DNA from: a virus
Reading direction: 5' to 3' (one strand)
Length of the DNA: 29,173 bases
Virus record (IMG/VR): IMGVR_UViG_3300024255_000109
Span: 1-29,173 of that record
In this document: one piece after another, positions 1 to 7,932 of the stretch
Numbering within the stretch: the stretch's first letter is position 1
Layout: each line of letters starts with the position of its first letter
Made by a program: the position numbers and the translations under genes
The notes under the pieces: generated by a model
Seen by the model: only the letters and a program-made list of their open reading frames with translations
What the model was told of the DNA's origin: nothing
Databases searched by the model: none

Positions 1-3000
1 TTTTATAAAAATTAGATTGTGTATTACTATAAATAGTTTGCAATACTTCAGCAGTAGATTGAGTAAAAAATTGGTCTTTTTGATTATGTAAAGAATTAAA
101 TTTTGTTGCACCTTCATAAACAACACCCTCAATTTTAATTGGAATTGAAGGTCTTAAGCCTCCTGAAGGTCTAGGTATTAAAGAAACAAAATCAGGAACT
201 TCTATTTGAAAATATCTATCAAAAATATATGACTCTAATTGTGCTGGTGTAGGGTTTTTACTATTTTTAGCACCATCTAAAACTAAATTTAAAAAATTAG
301 GAGCATCAAAAGCTTCAAAAAAGTCTAATACTTCTTCTACATTTTTTAAAACTACCCCATTCTTTTTTATAACACCATCAATATTTGTTGCTAATTTTAA
401 ATAAGAATCTCCTGCTTTGTTTAATCGTACTCTACCATCTGGAGATTGTGATATATAGTTAAGATGTTCTCTTACAAACTGCATTAAATTAGTAGTTTTA
501 CCAATCATTTTAGAAACAGCAACTACCTCTGCTGCTTGTCCTGCACGATTTTTAGGGTTTATAATATTCATTGCATTAACACCTTTATATTTTCCTTCTT
601 CTCTTACAAAACCCGCTTCTTTCGCAGCTTCTCCTATCTTTGTTAAGTCTGTATTATTTAAAAGTTCTGTTATTTTTTTATTTTGAAAGTTTTTCTTTAT
701 TGCTTGTGGTAAACTTTGATATAATCCAACTGCATCTCCATCAAAATCAGCACCACCTGCACGTTCTACATTTTTCTTAGACATTATAATCCCTTTACCT
801 ACAATGTCTGTAAATCCTCCAAACTCTAAAGATAGGACACCTGAAGGGTTACCAACTGGACTCCTTACTATAACATATGTAATAGCATCTTCTAGCTGTT
901 TTACCCTATTCTCGTCAGTTTTAGTAAGCTTCTTTTTAGCTCTATATCCTTTTAACTCTGTAAATGCTTCTTCTAGGGTATAATCTTTACCATTTTCTTT
1001 TTGTAAATCTATTAAATCTTTTCTATGTCCATCGTGTAAATAAAAATTATTATCAGTAAGATTTATTTTCTTTAGCAACATAGGGTCTGCTGCTTTCATT
1101 CTTACGTAAGTACTACCATAGTCAACACGTGGCCTAGACAATCTTGTATTTATATATTTTTTTAAAGCTTGTTCTACATATTTATGATTATTACCTATGC
1201 GTAAAACAATAGGGTCATAATCAAACTGCTTTAACAAATCTTGAACAGACTTTATAGAAGTATCCTCACTTGTTATTTCTTCTCCAAATCTTTCTGAAAC
1301 CTCTAAATCTTTTTCAAATAAAGACCTAATTAATTCACTACCTAAGGGAGTATCTATGTTTCTGTTAAATTGTTCTACAACAGAAAATATATCCATATTG
1401 TCTATATTTATACCTTCTTTTTCTATAAGACTTGGTTTACTAGGGTCCATAGACATTACTTTTTTAGTATAACCAGGAAGCCCTGGTATTTGTGCACTAA
1501 ATAAAGATTCCATAGCATTGTTGTATTCTAATCCCATTCCAATACTTCTCATCATTATAGAACCAAAAGGCAATCTTTGAATTTTTTTATTTCTTACTTC
1601 AGCTTCAGATTTAATCATTTTTATGTCACGAGATTGAACATTAAACAATTCTCCTTTTTTCTTAAATCTATATGCATCAGTTTTTGCATCATAAACTACT
1701 TCTGCAACTTGATGTCTACTATTAGACTTGCTACTGCTTTCTACTATAATTATATCAGCACCAGCCATTTCCATTAATTTATATATACCTTCATGAGTAG
1801 CTTGCTCTGCAGATTTATTAAATAACATACCCCTAGACTTACTAGGACTTACATTATAAACAGGGTCTGTTACTATAACATCTTTTATATAACCTTCTTC
1901 TAAATCTCTACCAGCTTCTTCTAATACGTCTTTACGCAATCTTTTACTGTAATATTTTTGACCATCAGATATACCAAAAACTCCATTACTATCCTTTATA
2001 ATTAAAGCTTTAATTCCATCGGGACCATATTTAGCAGTGTCAAAAGATAAACTACGGCCATTTTCTACTACTTTTCTATATTGAGTCCATTTAATAATAT
2101 CTTTAAATAAAGGATTATTTTTATATTGACCCCAAGCTCTTTGTATATCTAAAGAAGATATATTTGTTAAACTTCCATCTTTATTTCTAGGAAGCATACC
2201 AGCATCTTGTAACTCATAAATCATATTACTTAATATTTCTTTTTTAAACTCATTATAAGTATGAGTAGGTTGCATTTCTTTATTAAACTTTTCAAAAGCT
2301 GCTTGACTAAAATCTTTTTCAATAAATTTCATAGCTAATTCATGTTCTGGTAAATATCTTTTACTTCCAGCTTTATCACTAAAAGCAAATCTTCTTGCTA
2401 CTAATTCATTGTTAGAAGGGTTTATATGGTGTATGTATCTATCGTTAAACTTAGGATTTAAATCAGTACGTAAAGATTGACTCATATTGTGCATATCGCT
2501 TTTTATTTCAAACTTATTAACAAAAGGCTTTGATTGTCCTATTTTGCTTCCAGTTTTTTCAAACTTACCATCAGTCTTAATATATTGTATTTTAATATCA
2601 GTAGGCTTACTACCTTCGATAGATTTATTATGATAAGTATCTTCTCGTGATAGTAATAAAGATTTATTGTACCCATCTTGTGTAGGAGTTTCTATAATAA
2701 TATATTCAAAACCTTCACCTGCTTTTTGTTTTTGTATTGTTAAAGTCTGTCTTTCTTTTGCTCCAGAATATTCAAAGTATAAAGCATTTAAAGGATTTTC
2801 TTTTCCTTTTTTACCAATAAAATATTTTCTAAGTTTTTGGAACTCAGCATCAGGCAATTCATTTCTTTTTTGTTTTATAAACTCTGCTACTCCATCCATA
2901 AATTCTGCTTTATTACTAGACCTTTGAGACAATAATTTCATTATCTTTTTAGTTTCTACAGCATTTAAATCAGGAACATCTTTAGCTATGTCATCAAGTA

Positions 3001-5014
3001 TTTCTCTAGCTTTACTTGTTCTTTGAGTATCAATAACATCCATAGGTTCTGTTTCAGTACGTTTTTCTTTTGATTTTAAACTTTCAGGATTTAATTCAGC
3101 TTCTAATGCAGCAATTTCAGAATCAGTTTTATTTTTATTAGAACGTATTGATTCTACTTTTACAGCTTTTTCAGTTAATATTGCAGCATCATAAAATTCA
3201 GGTATTTGGTTAGCTTTATTTATAGATGATTTTAATTCTAACTTTAACGCTTCTTGTAACTCTGTTTTTTCTTCATTTTTTAATTCGTTTAATTTTTTGT
3301 CTCTAAATTTTTCTGGAACAATGTCTACATTAGGAATCGCAAAATCAGGATTAAATACATTCTTAGTAAAATATTGAGTTTTATTTAATTCAAATACATT
3401 TCCTGTAGAATCTTTTACTAAAATCAAACCATCTTTAATACTAGTTACTTCTACAGGTTCAATTTTACCTAGTGCGGTATAAACATCTACTGTTTCACCT
3501 TCTTTTAATTTAGCTACATCTACATCTGGTCTTTTAGATAAATCTTTTTGATGTGCTTCTAAAAAAGTTTCATTTTTAATAATTAATTCTGCTTTAGCTT
3601 CTTTATTGGCTTGTAATAGTATTCTTACTTTTTCACGTTTACTTAAAGTTTCAATACCTTCAGGTCCTATTTGTTCTAATTTGTTTTTAATTGCTTGTAA
3701 TACAACATCTGATTGATTATTACCTATTCTATTAATTTGGTCTAATACAATGTCTGCTTGGAAAGCATCAATATATCTTTTTTCTTTAGGGCCTAAATCT
3801 TTATACCATTGCATCTTGTTCATATCAGCACCATTGATAATCATGTTCTGACCTTCTTGAACTACTGTAAATATTTTATCAGGTTCACCTTTATTACCTA
3901 CCATGTTTTCTACTAATTTCTGTGTAGCTTTTGACTCAAATTTAGGTCTACCTGCAGCTCCAAAAAAGAAACCTAAAGCATATTCATACATTTGGTCTTC
4001 AAAAGGTGCATTATGCATAGTAGATTGACCTCCAGTAAACGCAGAACCTAATGTACCACGTGTAATAAAATCTATGTATTGTGCTTTGTCATAATCTACT
4101 GTTGTAAAACCTTTAGATTTTTGTAAAGTACCTATCATAGGTTGTGAAGGACCTACAAATGTGTCTTTCATACTTTCTTTAATTTTAGAATTAGCCATCT
4201 TTACAACAGCAGGGTTTCTAGAAGCTAGCATTGTACCTATGTTAACATAATTTCTTACACTACCAAAAAAAGCTCCTGCTAATGCACCGTGTTGTGCAGA
4301 TTCTGCCCATCCATCGGGTCCTTCTTTTCTAGCAGACACAGCCATAGCTATACCTAGGTGTGCACTTTCTTCCATTATATCTAATAAGTCAGGGTTTGCA
4401 GCTAATTTTTTACCAATATAATTGTTTCTTAAAAATTCAGCACCACCTAATCTAGTTTTACCTTGCTCCATAACCCAATCAGCAGCTCTCATAGGAACAG
4501 AACGTAATTGTAAACCTCCAGCTTTGTCTGTAATAGTTAATGCTGGTATGTATTTTTTACCAAAATCTCCTAAACCTGTTTTTACTTTTTCTCCAGCTTT
4601 CAATCTTGCTGCTCTAAAAGCTGATTTTCTAGCTACACTACCAGGTAAAGAAGAACCAAATGTAAAAACACCTGCAATAATATCTGGAGCAAAACCTATT
4701 AAATGACCTGCTTTATTTAATAAAGCTTCTGTTTGATTGTCTGGGTCATCTGCCCATCCAAAAGTAGTAAAACCTTCTACTACACCACTAGCTAATTGAT
4801 TTAAAGCACCACCTAATGCACTTTCTTGTGCAGATGGGTCTTTTTCAAAGTCTATATTTCGTTCTTTTGCAAATTGATATAGTTCTTCTGATTGTTCTTC
4901 ACTAAAAGAACGAGGGTCTTTATAATAAGAATCCATAGATATTTGTGCATATCTACGTTCATCCATATATCCACGCTCATACAAGCGTCTCATTTGTGCA
5001 TATTGTTTATTCAT
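1..5014 (-). CDS. Giant virion protein with beta'-type RNA polymerase active-site motif (3' end beyond window)
   Basis: I read this frame codon by codon from the ATG at 5014 to the window edge: 1,671 codons with no stop, so the protein continues past position 1. Residues 1422-1427 read ADFDGD (bases 734-751). The three Asp residues of DFDGD in the beta' subunit of multisubunit RNA polymerases hold the catalytic magnesium. R1384-S-P1386 lies 39 residues upstream, matching the RxP motif that precedes NADFDGD by about 35 residues in bacterial beta'. A possible first barrel lies at about 1016-1070 (SDG at 1016-1018, lysines 1059 and 1067). The N-terminal 360 residues have Gly/Ala-rich hydrophobic stretches (about 64-125, 218-275, 335-360); the middle is charged and helical. 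It starts 5 bases after the preceding virion-type gene, with no clear SD. Known relatives in spirit are crAss-like virion RNA polymerases (phi14:2 gp66). The catalytic assignment rests on motifs only; packaging is inferred from position. Confidence 0.8.
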   Translation of the reverse strand, partial: MNKQYAQMRRLYERGYMDERRYAQISMDSYYKDPRSFSEEQSEELYQFAKERNIDFEKDPSAQESALGGALNQLASGVVEGFTTFGWADDPDNQTEALLNKAGHLIGFAPDIIAGVFTFGSSLPGSVARKSAFRAARLKAGEKVKTGLGDFGKKYIPALTITDKAGGLQLRSVPMRAADWVMEQGKTRLGGAEFLRNNYIGKKLAANPDLLDIMEESAHLGIAMAVSARKEGPDGWAESAQHGALAGAFFGSVRNYVNIGTMLASRNPAVVKMANSKIKESMKDTFVGPSQPMIGTLQKSKGFTTVDYDKAQYIDFITRGTLGSAFTGGQSTMHNAPFEDQMYEYALGFFFGAAGRPKFESKATQKLVENMVGNKGEPDKIFTVVQEGQNMIINGADMNKMQWYKDLGPKEKRYIDAFQADIVLDQINRIGNNQSDVVLQAIKNKLEQIGPEGIETLSKREKVRILLQANKEAKAELIIKNETFLEAHQKDLSKRPDVDVAKLKEGETVDVYTALGKIEPVEVTSIKDGLILVKDSTGNVFELNKTQYFTKNVFNPDFAIPNVDIVPEKFRDKKLNELKNEEKTELQEALKLELKSSINKANQIPEFYDAAILTEKAVKVESIRSNKNKTDSEIAALEAELNPESLKSKEKRTETEPMDVIDTQRTSKAREILDDIAKDVPDLNAVETKKIMKLLSQRSSNKAEFMDGVAEFIKQKRNELPDAEFQKLRKYFIGKKGKENPLNALYFEYSGAKERQTLTIQKQKAGEGFEYIIIETPTQDGYNKSLLLSREDTYHNKSIEGSKPTDIKIQYIKTDGKFEKTGSKIGQSKPFVNKFEIKSDMHNMSQSLRTDLNPKFNDRYIHHINPSNNELVARRFAFSDKAGSKRYLPEHELAMKFIEKDFSQAAFEKFNKEMQPTHTYNEFKKEILSNMIYELQDAGMLPRNKDGSLTNISSLDIQRAWGQYKNNPLFKDIIKWTQYRKVVENGRSLSFDTAKYGPDGIKALIIKDSNGVFGISDGQKYYSKRLRKDVLEEAGRDLEEGYIKDVIVTDPVYNVSPSKSRGMLFNKSAEQATHEGIYKLMEMAGADIIIVESSSKSNSRHQVAEVVYDAKTDAYRFKKKGELFNVQSRDIKMIKSEAEVRNKKIQRLPFGSIMMRSIGMGLEYNNAMESLFSAQIPGLPGYTKKVMSMDPSKPSLIEKEGINIDNMDIFSVVEQFNRNIDTPLGSELIRSLFEKDLEVSERFGEEITSEDTSIKSVQDLLKQFDYDPIVLRIGNNHKYVEQALKKYINTRLSRPRVDYGSTYVRMKAADPMLLKKINLTDNNFYLHDGHRKDLIDLQKENGKDYTLEEAFTELKGYRAKKKLTKTDENRVKQLEDAITYVIVRSPVGNPSGVLSLEFGGFTDIVGKGIIMSKKNVERAGGADFDGDAVGLYQSLPQAIKKNFQNKKITELLNNTDLTKIGEAAKEAGFVREEGKYKGVNAMNIINPKNRAGQAAEVVAVSKMIGKTTNLMQFVREHLNYISQSPDGRVRLNKAGDSYLKLATNIDGVIKKNGVVLKNVEEVLDFFEAFDAPNFLNLVLDGAKNSKNPTPAQLESYIFDRYFQIEVPDFVSLIPRPSGGLRPSIPIKIEGVVYEGATKFNSLHNQKDQFFTQSTAEVLQTIYSNTQSNFYK

Positions 5015-5019
5015 GTATG

Positions 5020-5811
5020 TTAATACGTTCTATTAGTTACCATACTTAACAAAGATTTTTCCATTGCAGCTAATTGTGCTTGCTGACTTCTCCATTTATT
5101 AATTTGTTCAGGACTTTTAAATGTTGTCATTCTTCTGTTAATTCTTTGATGACCTAATTGAGCCCTAGATTCTCTTACTGTTTCTAATGCTCTTTTATAT
5201 AAATAGTTATTTTTAACATCTACACCATTTGCTGCTGCTGTTTCTAAGTCATTAATTGTAGGAGATAAGGTAGTTAATAAACTATCGCCAGTTTCTAAAA
5301 CTGTAGTAGCACTAAATCCTAAACCAAGTTTATTAAAACCAACTCTTCTTTCTACACCAAAAGCTTTACCTCTTCCTACATTAGGCAATAAAGAAGCTTC
5401 TAATTCTCCACCCTCAGTAACTCTTTTAACAACTTCGGCATCCGCTACAGCTTCTGCTTGTTCAGTCAAAATTTGATTACTATAAGCAGCAATAGTAGCT
5501 TCATGAGCTAATTTAGCAGATAATAATTCTCCGTCTTTATACATTTCTACTTGTCTTCTATACTTTTCATCTTCCATTTTTTTAAACTCTTCAAATTTCA
5601 TTTCATTTTGTAGTCTAAGTTGTTCTATTGCTGATTTATTTGATATGTCATTTCTTTTAACATAAAAATCTAAATCCATTTGCATATTTGCTTTCTTTTC
5701 TGCCATTCTCATAGATTGTTTTTCTCTAGAAGAAGGTTCTAGCAAATTTTCCGTAGCTCTAATAAAAGCTGTAGTTGCAGCTAACCTTCTTGCATATAAG
5801 TCTTGTGCCAT
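5020..5811 (-). CDS. Putative internal virion (ejection) protein, coiled-coil rich
   Basis: A 263-residue protein with no family I can name. Residues about 25-125 are highly charged and heptad-like (KKANMQMD..., KFEEFKKMEDEKYRR) and should form a long coiled coil. Residues about 145-185 are Gly-rich, and the C-terminal part is again helical and basic. It has no signal peptide or membrane segment. It begins ATG after a good AGGAG site (ctcct on the plus strand just right of 5811). It lies between a 176-residue Gln-rich protein and the giant DFDGD protein, 5 bases before the latter. Short-tailed phages keep two or three alpha-helical ejection proteins (for example T7 gp14-gp16 or P22 gp7, gp16, gp20) in such a place. 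The ejection role is inference from helix content and position. Confidence 0.8.
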   Translation of the reverse strand: MAQDLYARRLAATTAFIRATENLLEPSSREKQSMRMAEKKANMQMDLDFYVKRNDISNKSAIEQLRLQNEMKFEEFKKMEDEKYRRQVEMYKDGELLSAKLAHEATIAAYSNQILTEQAEAVADAEVVKRVTEGGELEASLLPNVGRGKAFGVERRVGFNKLGLGFSATTVLETGDSLLTTLSPTINDLETAAANGVDVKNNYLYKRALETVRESRAQLGHQRINRRMTTFKSPEQINKWRSQQAQLAAMEKSLLSMVTNRTY

Positions 5812-5820
5812 ATTATTCTC

Positions 5821-6351
5821 CTATACGTATTTTAAATTGTCGTCAATATTGTATTCATCTACTACCAAACCTTGTTTACCATACTCATTACCCATTTCAT
5901 CTATTTGCATTTGTGTAGTATCTAACTCATTGCTTAATGCCTGTTGATTCTGTCTTTGTTGTGCTTGTGAACTTGCAGCACGTTGTTGAATCATCATATC
6001 CATAGCAGAAGTTGCTTGCCCTTTAGCAACATCTCCACCACCAAATTTTAAATTAGCTTGACCTCCAGAATCTAACTGTTGCATTCCTTTTTGATAAATA
6101 GAAGCTGTAGCTAAATCTCCTTGTGCACTATAATAATCAGCTTGTTGTGCATATTTTTGTTGAATTTCAGGAATAATATCTCCAGTAAATTCTCCTAAAT
6201 CACCAGCGTAGTCTTCACCTAATTTTTCTAATCTTCTTTTTTCAGCACTTCTGTTTTTAAAAAAACTTACACCTTTCATAATAGTAGTTGCTGCTTTAAC
6301 ATAAGGATTAGAGTTTTCTATAAAATTACCTAACTTTAAAAATTTTGACAT
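5821..6351 (-). CDS. Putative small internal virion protein, Gln/Ala-rich C-terminus
   Basis: A 176-residue protein without a recognised family. The N-terminal 45 residues are basic, followed by an acidic segment (EDYAGDLGEFTGDI, about 46-59). A helical stretch (about 60-90) and a Gly-rich turn come next, then a Gln-rich region (about 120-150: QQRAASSQAQQRQNQQ). This mix of helix and Gln-rich linker is common in small phage ejection proteins such as the T7 gp14 type, but I see no diagnostic motif. The start follows AAGGAGAATTAAATG, a strong SD. Ten bases separate it from the next coiled-coil gene, and the stop codon of the tail lysozyme lies immediately upstream. Its function as a virion-internal protein is inferred from context. 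Confidence 0.75.
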   Translation of the reverse strand: MSKFLKLGNFIENSNPYVKAATTIMKGVSFFKNRSAEKRRLEKLGEDYAGDLGEFTGDIIPEIQQKYAQQADYYSAQGDLATASIYQKGMQQLDSGGQANLKFGGGDVAKGQATSAMDMMIQQRAASSQAQQRQNQQALSNELDTTQMQIDEMGNEYGKQGLVVDEYNIDDNLKYV

Positions 6352-6972
6352 TTAATTCTCCTTGTTTCTATCTTCGTTTAAATCTTCTTGCATACCAAAT
6401 CCAAATTGCATTACATGCCTTAATGTAAACCTAGGACCTAATTCATTTTGCATAAATTTTCTTGCACCATCCAACATATTCATTTGACTTGTATCTACAT
6501 TAGTGCTTAAAGGTTCTACTTTATCTACAGAGTATTCATCTAAAGATTCTTGTGCAATTCTTGTTCTATCTTTTCTTGTAGCTTCAGGATTTTTAGGTCT
6601 TTCAAATTCATCTAAAAATATATTTGAAGCATCTTCTACACTACCAGAATTAAAAACATCTGCTATTGTTTTAGCTCTACCTGCTCCTATTACATCTTTT
6701 TGATTACCATATATAGTTTCATGTACAAAATCTACCTGTGATTCCATAGAATCTTTTAAATTGTTTTGTTTTAAATAGTCTTTGTAATAAGGTTTCATAA
6801 AGTCAAACTGAAACAATCCTTCTCCTGGTCCACCTTTTTGTTTTTGTTTATAATCGTATGTATAGCCAGTTTCTACTCCAATATTACCCATAATACCAGC
6901 GGCAGCATTGTCAGAAAATCCTTTCTGTATCATATAATTATATATATCTTTTTTGTTTTTATTGTTTACCAT
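6352..6972 (-). CDS. Phage tail lysozyme-like peptidoglycan hydrolase
   Basis: A 206-residue protein. The N-terminal about 100 residues fit the phage tail lysozyme domain (Phage_lysozyme2 type). Helix IYNYMIQKGFS (10-20) leads into AAAGIMGNIGVETGY (23-37), with Glu34 as the expected catalytic acid. GGPGEGLFQFDF (47-58) replaces the usual GGxxGxGLFQW box. Such enzymes sit in the virion and cut the host cell wall locally so that DNA can enter. The C-terminal half (about 110-206) is charged, helical and unassigned. The start overlaps the end of the upstream gene by 14 bases, which suggests translational coupling. Together with the next three genes it forms what looks like a DNA-ejection cassette. 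The family call is from motif recall; there is no signal peptide, as expected for a virion-borne enzyme. Confidence 0.8.
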   Translation of the reverse strand: MVNNKNKKDIYNYMIQKGFSDNAAAGIMGNIGVETGYTYDYKQKQKGGPGEGLFQFDFMKPYYKDYLKQNNLKDSMESQVDFVHETIYGNQKDVIGAGRAKTIADVFNSGSVEDASNIFLDEFERPKNPEATRKDRTRIAQESLDEYSVDKVEPLSTNVDTSQMNMLDGARKFMQNELGPRFTLRHVMQFGFGMQEDLNEDRNKEN

Positions 6973-7714
6973 AAACTGCTCCTCCTGGTCTAGGTTTTAT
7001 ATAATCCATAAATTTATTTCCTGCATATTCCATAGCAGCAGGTATCCCTGGAGCAGAATTAATAATTCTATCTACTGCACCTGTTAAAGCTTCTACTTTA
7101 GGATATACTATATTATCATCCATAAACATAAAATCTCCTTTACCTTGACCTGCTCCAATGACATTTTCTTGAAAATCTCTTCGTTGACTTCTTTCGGAAA
7201 ATCCTTGAATAGCTGCTAAATCAGCTTCATCGTCCATAATAGGTTCAAAAGCAGGTATAGCATCGTAAATATTTTGTCCTTGTCCAGGAGTAAATGTTTC
7301 ATTGCCTAAAGATAATTTTGATGGAAGTGAATCATCATATCCAAAAGTTCCAAAAGGACTTATTTCAGGCATTCTTTCTTCTAACTCTGGACCACCTAAT
7401 TCTTTTTGTGCTCTTAATGGATTGTCGTAATAATTTCTTGCTCCTTCATCCATTTGATTATAAGCTTTATACTCTTCAAAACCAGTAAATTTTTCACCTG
7501 TTGTGCCACGCTCTCTTCTCCTAGCTTCAGTATCTAACATACCTTCGCCTTTATTTACAATTTTTTTACCTAACTTATAGCCTTCCATTAAACTAGTTCC
7601 AAATCCTAGTGTTGTACTATAAGGGTCATTAAATTCAGCTTGCTGTTGTTTAGCAGCTTCATGTATAGGTCTACTTTTAATCCTATTTAATAAAATACTT
7701 CCTTTTCTAGCCAT
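6959..7714 (-). CDS. Unrecognised 251-residue virion-region protein
   Basis: I do not recognise this protein. The first 20 residues are basic (ARKGSILLNRIKSRP). Residues about 55-110 are rich in charged residues, Gly and Tyr (RRRERGTTGEKFTGFEEYKAY). The middle (about 108-165) is acidic and Pro-rich and probably disordered. The C-terminus has a short helix with GIPAAMEYAGNKFMDY and ends in basic PRPGGAVYGKQ. It has no transmembrane segment. The ATG at 7714 shares its A with the stop of the 72-residue gene (TAATG), and its own end overlaps the tail lysozyme gene by 14 bases, so it is co-translated with both. By position between tail hub and lysozyme it may be a structural or ejection protein; this is inference only. 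Confidence 0.75.
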   Translation of the reverse strand: MARKGSILLNRIKSRPIHEAAKQQQAEFNDPYSTTLGFGTSLMEGYKLGKKIVNKGEGMLDTEARRRERGTTGEKFTGFEEYKAYNQMDEGARNYYDNPLRAQKELGGPELEERMPEISPFGTFGYDDSLPSKLSLGNETFTPGQGQNIYDAIPAFEPIMDDEADLAAIQGFSERSQRRDFQENVIGAGQGKGDFMFMDDNIVYPKVEALTGAVDRIINSAPGIPAAMEYAGNKFMDYIKPRPGGAVYGKQ

Positions 7715-7932
7715 TACGCTTTCTCCATTTCTGTTTTATACCATTCATTATCTACTTTGTGATATAAATAAACTTTACCGTCTTCTTTTACAATTTTCTT
7801 ACTACCTTGTGTGCCTTCACTGTTTATAGGTTTTTTGTTAACTACTTTAACAGGAGTTTCCATTTGCTGTTTAACTTCATTAATAGCATCACTTAAATCT
7901 TTTCTTATATCAGAATCGTCTATATCCCACAT
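7714..7932 (-). CDS. Small hypothetical protein (72 aa)
   Basis: A 72-residue acidic-then-basic protein with no recognised domain. The N-terminal half is helical (SDIRKDLSDAINEVKQQM). The C-terminal half holds a beta-like stretch typical of small phage add-on domains (GKVYLYHKVDNEWYKTEME). Both ends are coupled: its ATG uses the last A of the stop of the 890-residue tail protein gene (TAATG), and its own stop overlaps the next ATG the same way. The tight linkage supports a real gene with a role in the tail or ejection cassette. No more can be said from sequence. Confidence 0.75.
   Translation of the reverse strand: MWDIDDSDIRKDLSDAINEVKQQMETPVKVVNKKPINSEGTQGSKKIVKEDGKVYLYHKVDNEWYKTEMEKA

Noticed and set aside
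734-748. DFDGD as an EF-hand or dockerin calcium loop
   Set aside because: An EF-hand loop needs D-x-D-x-D-G with Glu at position 12. Here the residue after the third Asp is Ala and position 12 is Ser. The upstream RxP and barrel-like strands fit the polymerase motif better.
4422-4706. Plus-strand open frames here and elsewhere (for example 22288-22740, 16601-16951, 12684-13040)
   Set aside because: All lie opposite long, well-supported minus-strand genes. Their products are low-complexity or mirror codon bias, and none has a convincing SD or domain.
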